From: Fodinibacter sp963707895
GTDB taxonomy: Bacteria; Actinomycetota; Actinomycetes; Actinomycetales; Dermatophilaceae
DNA length: 64,000 bases
Reading direction: 5' to 3'
NCBI GenBank assembly: GCA_963707895.1
Contig: CAVPRS010000003.1
Coordinates: 186,001-250,000 of the forward strand
This document shows positions 54,242 through 63,600 of this stretch, piece by piece. A model generated the notes under the pieces. It searched no databases. It saw only the letters and a program-made list of their open reading frames with translations, and had not been told where the DNA came from. The position numbers were made by a program, and so were the translations under genes. How positions within the stretch are numbered: position 1 is the first letter of the stretch; each line of letters opens with the position of its first letter.

Positions 54242-56882
54242 GCACGTCGGGGTCGGTCTCGCGCACGGCGACCTCGGTGAACGGCCACGGCCGCTGCCGG
54301 CCCGCCACCCAGTCGGCGATCTGGTCGGAGTAGTGGGAGTCGGTCGGGTGCCCGCTCACCCCGGTCTGGTTGATCCACGTCGAGGCGTCGAGGTCGGACA
54401 GGTCGACCACCATCCGCATCGAGGGCGCCCAGTCGACCTCGTACCCCTCGCTGGCGTTCCAGCCGTTGGCGTTGACGACCGACGAGCTGCCCGGCATCTC
54501 GTAGGGACCCTCGTTGACCAGCCAGCGCACCGCACCCGGCACCGTGTCCCCGCCGAGCACGCTGTGCTGCAGCGTGAGCCGGTGCAGCTTGCCCCACTGC
54601 CACCGGGCGGGGTCCTTGCCGAGCTCACGGGTCAGCTCCAGCCGGGCCTCGACCAGGGCCTGGCGGAGCACCTCGTCCTTGCCCTCGGTCACGTTGGGGG
54701 TGAGCTTGTTGTCCCACCACGCGCTCTTGGGGTTGGTGAGGAGGCGCTGCACGGCTGACCGCCAGCGGGCGTCGCCGTCGGCCTTGAGGCCGGTCGGCAG
54801 CTCGTCGTCGAAGAGCAGCTCGAGCAGGTTGCGCCACACCGCGTTGTAGTACGCGGCGGCCGCGGCGGACTCCCCGTCCCCGGCGGGGGTCGTGAAGTCC
54901 CAACCACGCAGCAGCTCGCGGGCCTCGCGGGTGAAGTCGAGCAGCTCGCCCGAGTCGGGGTCGGCCTCGGTCGCCTCGAGCGGGACCTGGAGCAGGGCCG
55001 GGACCAGCACCTTCGCGAAGGCGTCCTGGGTGTCGAGCTGGACGTCGGCCATGTCCTCCGGTGACACCTTCTGGCGAGTGGCCAGCAGCTCGCCGATCCG
55101 GGTGGAGCGCCACCCGGAGTCCCACTCCGTGGTGAGGAACGGGGTCGCGCTGCGGGTGACGGCCTGGTTCGCGGCGACGATCACGCCGTCGGCGGGGTCG
55201 AGCGCCCACGGCATCTCGGAGAACTCGACGAAGCCCTGCCAGTCGTACGTCGAGTCCCAGCCCGGGGCCGGCCAGTACCCGGCCGGGGCGCGCGGGAGGG
55301 CCGGGCGCCGCAACGGCACCTGCCCGGGCGCCTGGTAGCCGATGTGGCCCTGCCGGTCGGCGTAGAGCAGGTTCTGGGCCGGCACGGCGAACGAGCGGGC
55401 GGCCTCGCGGAAGGAGTCGAAGTCGGTCGCGAGGTTCAGGTCGAGGATGGCGTCGGCGGTGCGTCCCGGCAGCAGCCCGGTCCAGGCGAGCGAGACGGCG
55501 TACGACTCGTTCTCGTCACCCTCCTGCGCGGTCGGCGCCCGCGACCCGGCGTCGGACATCCCGTCGATGACGTCGGAGAGCACCGGCCCGTGCACGGTGC
55601 TGCGCACGGTGACCCGGCGGTCGGCACCGCCGGCCACCTTGATGACCTCCTCGTGGGACTCGATCGGCCGCCACGCGCCGTCGCGCAGGTAGGTGTCCCC
55701 GGTGACCCGCTCGAGGTAGAAGTCGCTGACATCGGGACCGAGGTTGGTGAACCCCCACGCGATGTCGGCGTTGTGGCCGATGACCACTCCCGGCACGCCG
55801 GCGAAGGAGAAGCCGCTGACGTCGAGCGGGCACGCCGACGACACGGTGCGGCAGCTGAGGCTGTTCTGGATCCAGATGCCGGGCTGGCTCACCCCGAGGT
55901 GCGGGTCGTTCGCCAGGAGGGGCTTGCCGGTCGTGGTGTGCGCGCCGGAGACGACCCACGAGTTCGAGCCCACCCCCCCGCCGCTGCCGACGAGCTGCGG
56001 GATCGAGGTGAGCGCCCGGTGGACCAGCGCGTAGGCGGCCTGCGCCGAAGGGCTGGTGACCCGGGCGTCCGCGGGTGCGGGTGCGGGCGCGGCATCCGCC
56101 GGGGTGCCGGCCCCTTCCCGGGTGAGGGCCGACGGCACCGACGACGACGTGGCGCGGCCGGGCACCTGCGGCGACCACTCGTCGTCACCGAGGATCGGCG
56201 GGTGGGCGTCGTAGTCGTAGGCGGGGTAGATCTGGTTGATCTGGGCCGGGCTGAGCCGTCCGGACAGCCGCGCCCGGGCGAGCTCGTCGTCGTAGTTGCC
56301 CTTGAGGTCCCAGGCCATCGCCTTGAGCCAGGCGAGGCTGTCGACCGGTGACCAGTCCTCGATCTCGGGGGTCGGCAGCTGCAGCCCGAGGATCGTGTAC
56401 TCGACGGCCACCTCGCGCGGGGTGCGCCCGCGCAGGTAGGTGTTCACGCCGTCGGCGTAGGCCTGCAGCATCTGGCGGGTCTGCGGCTTGAGGGTGGGCA
56501 GCTCCTCCTCGGCGATCCGCCGCCAGCCCAGGGTGCGGATGACCGTGTCGGTCTCGACGCCGTCCTCGCCGACCAGCTCGGACAGGCGTCCGGCGGTGAT
56601 GTGGCGGCGCAGGTCCATCTGGAAGAACTGCTCCTGGGCGTGCACGTACCCCTGCGCGCGGGCGATGTCGGTGAGGCTGTCGCCGAAGACGTGCGGGATG
56701 CCGCTGCCGTCGCGCATGACCGTGACGGTGCCGGTGAGCCCGGGCAGGTCGGCCGTGCCGGAGGTGCGCGGCAGGGAGGCGCGCACGGTGTTGACGACGA
56801 GGACACCGGCGACGAGTGCCACGACGACGACGACGGCGAGTAGTCCGAAAAGGACACGGCGGGCGACGACGACACGACTCAC
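54204..56882 (-). CDS. Penicillin acylase family (Ntn hydrolase) protein
   Basis: The 892-residue precursor has an N-terminal membrane anchor (about residues 8-30). The alpha part contains GIPHVFGDSLTDIARAQGYVHAQEQFFQMDLRRH. The beta part begins at SNSWVVSGAHTTTGKPLLANDPHLG (nucleophile Ser at about residue 308). Self-cleavage before that Ser is the rule in this family. Substrates range from beta-lactams to N-acyl homoserine lactones and acylated amides, and cannot be assigned here. GTG 56882 is 6 bp after TAGTCT (leaderless). It is divergent from the antiporter gene. Confidence 0.92.
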   Translation of the reverse strand: MSRVVVARRVLFGLLAVVVVVALVAGVLVVNTVRASLPRTSGTADLPGLTGTVTVMRDGSGIPHVFGDSLTDIARAQGYVHAQEQFFQMDLRRHITAGRLSELVGEDGVETDTVIRTLGWRRIAEEELPTLKPQTRQMLQAYADGVNTYLRGRTPREVAVEYTILGLQLPTPEIEDWSPVDSLAWLKAMAWDLKGNYDDELARARLSGRLSPAQINQIYPAYDYDAHPPILGDDEWSPQVPGRATSSSVPSALTREGAGTPADAAPAPAPADARVTSPSAQAAYALVHRALTSIPQLVGSGGGVGSNSWVVSGAHTTTGKPLLANDPHLGVSQPGIWIQNSLSCRTVSSACPLDVSGFSFAGVPGVVIGHNADIAWGFTNLGPDVSDFYLERVTGDTYLRDGAWRPIESHEEVIKVAGGADRRVTVRSTVHGPVLSDVIDGMSDAGSRAPTAQEGDENESYAVSLAWTGLLPGRTADAILDLNLATDFDSFREAARSFAVPAQNLLYADRQGHIGYQAPGQVPLRRPALPRAPAGYWPAPGWDSTYDWQGFVEFSEMPWALDPADGVIVAANQAVTRSATPFLTTEWDSGWRSTRIGELLATRQKVSPEDMADVQLDTQDAFAKVLVPALLQVPLEATEADPDSGELLDFTREARELLRGWDFTTPAGDGESAAAAAYYNAVWRNLLELLFDDELPTGLKADGDARWRSAVQRLLTNPKSAWWDNKLTPNVTEGKDEVLRQALVEARLELTRELGKDPARWQWGKLHRLTLQHSVLGGDTVPGAVRWLVNEGPYEMPGSSSVVNANGWNASEGYEVDWAPSMRMVVDLSDLDASTWINQTGVSGHPTDSHYSDQIADWVAGRQRPWPFTEVAVRETDPDVLTLRPEGSTSTG

Positions 56883-56888
56883 CCTGCG

Positions 56889-56894
56889 AGACTA
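56889..56894 (-). promoter_or_regulatory. -10 box of leaderless promoter, acylase gene
   Basis: TAGTCT on the minus strand ends 6 bp before the GTG at 56882. Confidence 0.55.
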
Positions 56895-56930
56895 GGTCAC
56901 CGGAGAACGACGACCTACGAGGACGGGCCC

Positions 56931-58469
56931 GTGGCAGAGACCTGGACGTTGCCGTTCGCGGGGGGTGACGCGTCCACGGGGTTCGCCCTCGACGACCTGA
57001 CGCTCGCCCTCCTCGTCGGCAGCGTGGTGCTCGTCGTGGCCGTGGCGGCGGTCCGCCTGTCGGTGCGCTCGGGCCTGCCGTCACTCCTCATCTACCTCGG
57101 CATCGGGCTGATCCTCGGCGAGGCGGGCTTCGGCATCCAGTACGAGAACCAGCAGCTGACCCAGGTCCTCGGCTACTCCGCCCTCGTCCTCATCCTCATC
57201 GAGGGCGGCATCACGACCCGGTGGTCGGGCATCAGACGGTCGGTGGGACCGGCCGTGGCGCTGGCGACCGTGGGGGTCGCGGTGTCGGTGCTCGTCGTCG
57301 GGGTGGCGGCGCACGTCCTGATCGGGTGGACCTGGCAGATCGCCTTCCTCGTGGCCGCCGTGCTGGCGTCGACCGATGCCGCGGCGGTCTTCTCGGTGCT
57401 GCGTCGGGTGCCGCTCCCCCGGCAGATCTCGGGCGTGCTCGAGGCCGAGTCGGGATTCAACGACGCGCCCGTCGTGCTGCTGGTGACGGCGATCGCCGCC
57501 GGGATGGCTCCGGGGGCGACCCCCGAGCCGTGGTGGCAGGTCGTCGTCCTGGCCGTGCTCGAGCTGGCCGGCGGCGCCGTGATCGGCCTGGCCATCGGCT
57601 GGGGCGGTGCCCGGCTGCTCCGGCTGGTGGCGTCCACGTCATCCGCTCTGTTCGCGATCGGCGTCGTCTCGGTGGCCGTGCTCGCCTACGCCGTGTCCGC
57701 CTCGCTGCACACCTCCGGCTTCCTGGCCTGCTACCTCGCGGCCCTGGTGCTCGGCAACCTGCGGCTCCCGCACCGTCCGGCCGTCCTCGGGTTCGCCACG
57801 GCGATCGGGTGGCTGGCGCAGATCGGGCTGTTCGTGCTGCTCGGGCTGCTCGCCAACCCGGGCAGGTTCGTCGACGTGCTGGTTCCCGCCCTCGTGGTCG
57901 GGGCGGCGCTGCTGCTGCTCGGGCGCCCGCTGTCGGTGCTGGCGTCGTGCCTGCCGTTCGGGATGTCGTGGCGCACCCAGGCCTTCCTGTCGTGGGCGGG
58001 GCTGCGCGGTGCGGTGCCGGTCGTGCTCGCGACGGTCCCGGCCACCGTCGGGACGCCCGGGGTGTCGTGGCTCTTCGACCTGGTGTTCGTGCTGGTCGTC
58101 ATCTTCACCATCGTCCAGGCGCCGGTCCTGCCGTGGGTGGCGCGGCGGCTGGGCATCGCCACGGCCCACCACCGGGTCGACCTCAACGTCGAGACGACGC
58201 CGCTCGACGAGCTCGGGGCCGAGCTGCTCGAGATCGACATCGGGCCGGGGTCGCGCATCGCCGGGGTGCGGGTGTTCGAGCTGCGGCTGCCGCTGGGCGC
58301 CAACGTCGCCCTCGTCGTGCGCGAGGGTGCCTCGTTCGTGCCGCGCGACAACGACGTGCTGCGCCACGGCGACCAGCTGCTCGTCGTGGCCCCGAGCACG
58401 GTGCGCGAGACCACCGAGCGGCGCCTGCACGCGGTGAGCCGGGGCGGCCGCCTCGCCGACTGGCCCTGA
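56931..58469 (+). CDS. CPA1-type K+(Na+)/H+ antiporter with TrkA-C domain
   Basis: The 512-residue protein has about 12 membrane helices of the monovalent cation/proton antiporter fold. They include VLASTDAAAVFSVLRRVPLPRQ (the charged unwound helix), ESGFNDAPVVLLVTAIA with the essential acidic pair, and LSWAGLRGAVPVVLATVPA. The C-terminal 90 residues form a TrkA-C (RCK_C) domain (LLEIDIGPGSRIAGVRVFELRLPLGANVALVVREG). The layout resembles CvrA/NhaP2 K+/H+ antiporters. With kdp it may balance potassium, though the two loci are 17 kb apart. GTG 56931 is the likely start. Confidence 0.88.
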   Translation: MAETWTLPFAGGDASTGFALDDLTLALLVGSVVLVVAVAAVRLSVRSGLPSLLIYLGIGLILGEAGFGIQYENQQLTQVLGYSALVLILIEGGITTRWSGIRRSVGPAVALATVGVAVSVLVVGVAAHVLIGWTWQIAFLVAAVLASTDAAAVFSVLRRVPLPRQISGVLEAESGFNDAPVVLLVTAIAAGMAPGATPEPWWQVVVLAVLELAGGAVIGLAIGWGGARLLRLVASTSSALFAIGVVSVAVLAYAVSASLHTSGFLACYLAALVLGNLRLPHRPAVLGFATAIGWLAQIGLFVLLGLLANPGRFVDVLVPALVVGAALLLLGRPLSVLASCLPFGMSWRTQAFLSWAGLRGAVPVVLATVPATVGTPGVSWLFDLVFVLVVIFTIVQAPVLPWVARRLGIATAHHRVDLNVETTPLDELGAELLEIDIGPGSRIAGVRVFELRLPLGANVALVVREGASFVPRDNDVLRHGDQLLVVAPSTVRETTERRLHAVSRGGRLADWP

Positions 58470-58631
58470 CCCGCGGATGTGCGCAGGCGTCGCGCGGGGC
58501 TGGGCGTGGGAACAGAGGGTGCGGTGGACCGCTTATCCTTGGGTGACGCCGTCGCCGCCCGCAGCGTCGACACGCCGGCTCCGGCGTGACCCGGGCGGCG
58601 CACCACCCACCGCAGTAGCAGGAGGACCATC

Positions 58632-58985
58632 GTGCCGACGTACGCCTACGCGTGCACCGAGTGCGACCACCGTTTCGAGGCCGTGCAGTCGTTCAGCGAC
58701 GACTCGCTCACCGTGTGCCCCGAGTGCGAGGGGCGCCTGCGCAAGGTCTTCAACGCGGTCGGCATCGTCTTCAAGGGCGGCGGCTTCTACCGCACCGACT
58801 CGCGCTCGGGCTCCTCGGTGACCTCCGGCTCCGCGACCAACGGCTCCGGTTCGTCGGAGAAGTCGGGCTCCTCCTCGTCGGAGAAGTCGTCGGGCTCCTC
58901 GGAGAAGTCGGGCTCGTCCGGCTCGTCGAGCGGTTCGTCCACAGCCTCCTCGACCACCGCGGCGTCGTCCACACCCTCGAGCTGA
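58632..58985 (+). CDS. FmdB-type zinc ribbon protein with Ser-rich tail
   Basis: The first 55 residues are the FmdB/CxxC zinc ribbon: MPTYAYACTECDHRFEAVQSF, TVCPECEGRLRKVFNAVGIVFKGGGFYRTDSR. Four Cys in two CxxC pairs bind zinc. The remaining 60 residues are low-complexity Ser/Gly with repeated SSEKSG units, a likely disordered tail. Function is unknown; related proteins were linked to formamidase operon regulation. GTG 58632 has AGGAGGA 4-5 bases upstream. Confidence 0.85.
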   Translation: MPTYAYACTECDHRFEAVQSFSDDSLTVCPECEGRLRKVFNAVGIVFKGGGFYRTDSRSGSSVTSGSATNGSGSSEKSGSSSSEKSSGSSEKSGSSGSSSGSSTASSTTAASSTPSS

Positions 58986-59011
58986 CCCCTCGGATGCCGG
59001 CCGCCGGCGCC

Positions 59012-59017
59012 TAGCGT
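59012..59017 (+). promoter_or_regulatory. -10 box of leaderless promoter, SAF gene
   Basis: TAGCGT ends 7 bp before the ATG at 59025; there is no ribosome binding site. Confidence 0.5.
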
Positions 59018-59024
59018 CGACGGC

Positions 59025-59687
59025 ATGTCGCGTCCGCCGCTCCCGCTGCCCGGCCTGCTCGGCCGGGGTCGCCGGGCGCGCTGGCGTCGTGCCGTGCTCC
59101 GGCGGCTCCTGTCCGCGACGCTCGCCGCCACGGCGGTGGTCCTGGTGGTGCTGCAGCTGCGCCCTCCCCCCGAGCCGGTCTCCCCCGTCGTCGTCGCCGC
59201 CCACGGCCTGCCCGCCGGCACGGTGCTCCTGGCCACCGACCTGCGCGTCGACCACGTGCCCCGCAGCGCCACCCAGCCCGGTTCGCTCACGACCATCGCG
59301 GATGCCGTGGGCCGCCGGGTGGGTGCCGGGCTGGCACGCGGCGAGAGCCTCACGACATCCCGTCTGGTGCCGCGCGGCACCCTCGACGGCCTGCCCCCCG
59401 GTCGGGTCGCCCTGCACGTGGTGTCGGCCGACCCGGCCGCGGTCGACCTGCTCACCCCCGGGACGGCCGCACGGGTCTACCCCGCGACCGGGGGGCCGGC
59501 GCTGGCGATCGGTGCCACGGTCCTGGCGGCAGACCCGGCGACCGAGGGCGGCACGGTGTCCCTGGGCGACGCACCACCGCGCGGTGTGGTGCTCTCGCTG
59601 AGCGCCGGCGAGGCCGACGCCGTGCTGGCCGGGCACGGCTCGCTCGACGGCCCGGTCACCGTGACGGTCGTCGCAGCGCCGGGCTGA
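59025..59687 (+). CDS. SAF domain protein (CpaB/RcpC-like)
   Basis: The 220-residue protein has a basic N terminus, one membrane helix (about residues 27-46) and an external SAF domain: VVVAAHGLPAGTVLLATDLRVDHVP, GRRVGAGLARGESLTTSRLVPRG, then PGRVALHVVSADPAAVDLLTPGTAARVY. This resembles CpaB/RcpC of Flp pilus assembly, but no other pilus gene is in the window. Leaderless ATG 59025. Confidence 0.85.
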   Translation: MSRPPLPLPGLLGRGRRARWRRAVLRRLLSATLAATAVVLVVLQLRPPPEPVSPVVVAAHGLPAGTVLLATDLRVDHVPRSATQPGSLTTIADAVGRRVGAGLARGESLTTSRLVPRGTLDGLPPGRVALHVVSADPAAVDLLTPGTAARVYPATGGPALAIGATVLAADPATEGGTVSLGDAPPRGVVLSLSAGEADAVLAGHGSLDGPVTVTVVAAPG

Positions 59688-59823
59688 CCCAGCCCGCCCG
59701 TGCCGACCTTCGACGGCGTGGGCACGCGACGCGCCCGCGGCGAGCGCCCCCCTAGGCTGGGCGGCAGGGGTCAGCGCAGCCCCCACCCGACCTGCACGAC
59801 CCCTCCCCCGAGAAGGAGCCACC

Positions 59824-60200
59824 ATGAAGGGTTTCAGGGACTTCGTCCTCCGCGGCAACCTCATCGAGCTCGCCGTCGCGTTCATCATCGGCGCAGCGTT
59901 CGCCACCGTCGTCGCGGCGTTCACGAAGGTCCTCCTCGAGGCCATCGGCAAGATCACCGGCGGGCAGAGGTTCAACTTCGACAAGTGGCAGCCGGGTGGC
60001 TGGATCGACCGTGGGCCCGCTTCCTGACGGCCGTGGTCGCCTTCTTGATCATGGCGTTCGTCGTGTACTTCTTCATCGTGACGCCCTACGAGAAGGCCAA
60101 GGACAAGTTCTTCCCGGCCGAGCCCGACGCCGAGACGATCGACCCCAACACCGAGCTGCTCCGCGAGATCCGCGACGAGCTGCGCGCTCCCCGCGCCTGA
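59824..60200 (+). CDS. mscL: Large-conductance mechanosensitive channel MscL, frameshifted
   Basis: MscL opens under membrane tension to release solutes. From ATG 59824 (GAAGGAG 5-6 bases upstream) it reads MKGFRDFVLRGNLIELAVAF, then IIGAAFATVVAAFTKVLLEAIGKITG, the classic TM1, and stops early at 60027 after GGWIDRGPAS. In another frame the expected second half follows: FLTAVVAFLIMAFVVYFFIV, then TPYEKAKDKF (TM2) and an acidic C terminus ending ELRAPRA at 60200. The shift corresponds to one missing base, most simply a lost G in the GGG at 60012-60014. As written, the channel would lack TM2 and be inactive. Confidence 0.88.
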
Positions 60201-60268
60201 CCGACACCTCTCACGCAGAGCCACAGGCCGCACCGCGACCCGACACGTGGCACCACGGCGGAGGCGCT

Positions 60269-60412
60269 GGGGTGGCCAGTGGTCGGTCCGGCACGTCCCA
60301 CCCAGCCACATGCCACCCCACCCATCCGCTCGGGGTGGGCAGTGGTCGGTTCAGCAGCTTCCACGCAGCCACACGCCACCCCATCCACTGGCTCGGGGTG
60401 GGCAGTGGCCGG
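60269..60412. repeat. 63-bp tandem repeat with internal hairpins
   Basis: The unit starts with GGGGTGG(C/G)CAGTGG at 60269, 60332 and 60395, i.e. two full 63-bp units about 80 percent identical plus a partial third. Each unit ends with CCACCCC and abuts the next GGGGTGG, so each junction can form a hairpin. The repeats lie between mscL (plus) and the 83-residue ORF (minus). Confidence 0.7.
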
Positions 60413-60428
60413 GTCCCGACGCGAGGGG

Positions 60429-60680
60429 TCACTCCCAGTGCGGAGGACGCTGCTCACGCAGCCAGCGGTCGTGCTGGGTCTCGCCCGGCGCCGGCTCCCC
60501 GCGCGGCGGTACGACGTCGGGCGCGTCGTCGGCCTTCGGGTTGGTGCCCGCCCGCTCGGCCCGGCGCCGGGTGCGCCGTCGACGCGTCGGCACCGGCCGC
60601 TCCGGCTCAGTCGGCTCAGTCGGCGCCTGGGACGCCTCCGGCTCCGGCCGCTCGTCGGGGTCCGGAGCGTCAGTCGTCAC
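60429..60680 (-). CDS. Small basic/Pro-rich protein, partner of the helicase gene
   Basis: From GTG 60680 the 83-residue product is acidic/Pro-rich at the start (DAPDPDERPEPEASQAPTEP), has an Arg-rich core (TRRRRTRRRAERAG), and ends HDRWLREQRPPHWE. I have seen such WLREQRPPHW ends on small actinobacterial proteins of unknown function. Its start overlaps the stop of the helicase gene by about 11 bases, so the two are co-translated and may act together. No domain can be named. Confidence 0.6.
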   Translation of the reverse strand: MTTDAPDPDERPEPEASQAPTEPTEPERPVPTRRRRTRRRAERAGTNPKADDAPDVVPPRGEPAPGETQHDRWLREQRPPHWE

Positions 60681-63600
60681 CCGGGGCCTCACGCACACCC
60701 ACGGCCTCCAGGATCCGTGACACGTCACGGGCCGGGTCGCGGAAGACGTCGGTCGACCACACCCGCAGGTGCCGCCAGCCGAGCCGCTCGAGCTGCTCGG
60801 CCCGCAGCCGGTCGCGGTCGCGAGTGGTGCGCATGGCGGCGTACTGCGGCCCGTCGGACTCCACGGCCAGCAGCAGCCGTCCGGCCCGGGCCGGGTCCTC
60901 GACGGCCAGGTCGACCGGGTCGGCCGAGCTCCCGAGGTCCTCGTGCACGACCAGCCCGTGCCCGCGCAGCCTGCGGGCCAGGTCGGCGAGCACGACGGAA
61001 CGGGTGCCGGGCACCGGAGGCGGCGGCACGGCATCCGAGGTCGTCGACCCGTTGGCCGCAGCGCCCGCCAGCGGACCGCCGGCGGCGTAGGCGAGGAAGT
61101 CGCGCAGCATCATCGCCCCGCGGGCGCGCAGGCGAGCGGGGTCGAGGTCCTCGGCGGCGATGGCCGACACGACCGTCATCGAACGCCGGGCACGGGTGAT
61201 CGCGACGTTGAGGCGCCGCTCGCCGCCCTCGATGTTGAGCGGGCCGAACCGGTGCAGCACCCGGCCGTGGGGGGTCTTGCCGTAGCCGATGGTGAGCACG
61301 ACGTCGTCGCGCTCGTCACCCTGCACCCGTTCGAGGTTCTTGACGAAGAACGGCTCGGGCCGGTCCTCGTCGAAGAAGTCGAGCAGCTGCTCGTCGGCCC
61401 CGACCAGGGCCAGGCGCAGGGCCTCGTCGACCCGGGTCGCGTGGGTGATGCCGAGCGCGATGACCCCGAGCGAGCGGTCGGGACTGGTGCGGGCGTGCTC
61501 GAGGACGAGCTCGACGACCCGGTCGACCTCGGTCGGGGTGGTCTCGACCGCACCCTCGCCCTCGGCGATGGTGCCCTGCCCCTCGACCGCGACCAGGCGC
61601 ACCACCGGGTCGGTGCCGGTGCCGGGGAAGGTGACGAGCGACCCCTCGTAGACCTCCGCGTTGGCGAACGCGATGAGCCGCTCGTCGAGCGATCGGTAGT
61701 GCCACGACAGGCGGCGGCTCGGCAGCGCCGCGGCGAGCACGTCGAGGATCGACTCGACGCCCTCGGTGATCGCCTCGTCGGCGCCGACCGAGGCCGGGTC
61801 ACCGTCGGTGACGGTGGTGAAGAAGGACGTCGGCGGCAGCTGGCGCGAGTCGCCGGCCACGACGACCTGCCGGGCCCGGGAGATCGCCGAGACCGCCTCG
61901 GCCGGTGGGACCTGGGACGCCTCGTCGAACACCACGACGTCGAACCACTGGCCCGGGGGCAGCACCGACGCGACGACGAGCGGGCTCATCACCCAGCACG
62001 GCCGCACCGCGGTGACGACGTCGGGGCAGCGCGTGACGAGCTCGCGCAGCGGCGCCAGCCGGCGTGCCCGGGCGCCCTCGGCCCGAAGGTAGGTCTCCTG
62101 CTCGGGGTGCTCGGCCAGCACGTCGGCCAGCCGGTCGGCCACCGCGGCGCGCACCCGGTCGGCGTTGGCGTCGACGACGGCCCGGTCGGCCTCGGCGAAC
62201 TCCCCGAGGCTGCGGGTCAGCGCCCGGCCGTCGTGCGCGGCGACCCTGGGATCGCGCAGCGCGACCTCCTCGGCCAGCGACGACCACCACACCCACTCGA
62301 CCTCCGACGTGGCCAGCTCGGCGGGCACCCCGCGGGCGCGCAGGTCGTCGACGAGAGGCCGCAGACCGGATGCCGTCAGCCGGTCGAGCTCCGCGGTCGT
62401 CGCGGGCACCACCCCGAGCCGGCCCACCGCGGCGGCGAGGTCGTCGACCCGGGCGTGCAGGGAGAGGAGGTCGAGGTCGACGAGGGAGGTCACGGCATCC
62501 GCCTCGCCGGCGCCCCCGGACGTCTCGTGGCCCGGCAGGTGCGCGTCGAGCCAGGTGAGGTCGGCCACCAGACCGGCGTGCGCAGCACGGGCGCGGTCGA
62601 GCTCGACCGGGATCTCGGGCCGGCCGCCGGAGCCGGCGAGCTGGCGCCACGCCACCCGCTGCTCGCTCGCGGCGGCCAGCGCCATGTGCAGGTCGGCGGG
62701 CGGGCGCCCCGGGCGCAGCAGGGACCGGGCCTGCCGACGCAGCCGCCAGCGGTCGAGCCAGCCGAGCTCGGACCCCATCGAGCGACGGTAGGACGAGCTG
62801 CCGGTGGCCGTGACGAGGTCGGTCAGCGGGATGTCGAAGACCTCGGGGCGGAACACCTCGAGGGTGTCGCGGACCTCGCCGACCGTGGCGAGCACGTGCG
62901 CCCAGTCATCGGTCGTGGGCGACTCGGGCAGCTGGATGCCGCGGAAGACCTCCGCCAGCGTGCGGGCGGTGTCGTCGACCGTGCCGCCGGCGAGCCGCTC
63001 GACCCGTTCGCGGGCCTCTGCGGCCTCGTCGGCGGTGTGGATGCCGGCCCCGAACCACGGGTCGTCCGCACCGTCGGCGTCCCAGTCGGCCAGCGACGCC
63101 ACGGTGGCGACGGCGGCCGCCGCCGACGTGACCTCGTCGCGGTCGAGGCCGGCGAGCACCTCACCTCGCAGCCGGACCCGCGACCGGGGTGGCACCGGCA
63201 GGGCGGCGAACGCCGAGACGGCTTCCTGTACCTCGTACAGGGTCACCGCCCAGGGCTCGCGCTGCTCGTGCAGGGAGCCCACGTGCGCGGTGAGCCGGTC
63301 GGCGGCGGTGCGCCGGGCGGCCGCGGGCGCGGTGACCCGAGCGGCGGCGGGACCGGTGGCGGAGGCGCGGGCGTCTCCGCGGCCGGCCTCCGGACGGGCC
63401 AACCGGTCGAGGCCGTCGACCAGCTCGCGGGCGACCCGGCGGCGGCCGTGCGCGCCCGCGTGCAGGTCGAGCACGAGCTCGCTGAGACCGACCCGGTCGA
63501 GACGGCCGACGACGGCGTCGATGGCGGCGCGCTTCTCGGCGACGAAGAGCACCCGCTTTCCGTCGGCGGCCAGGGTCGCGATCAGGTTGGCGATGGTCTG

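Noticed and set aside
60211..60432. Periodic WxGWxVA frame within the 63-bp repeat
   Set aside because: Its periodicity comes from the repeat length being a multiple of three; there is no start signal and it conflicts with the terminator-like hairpins.
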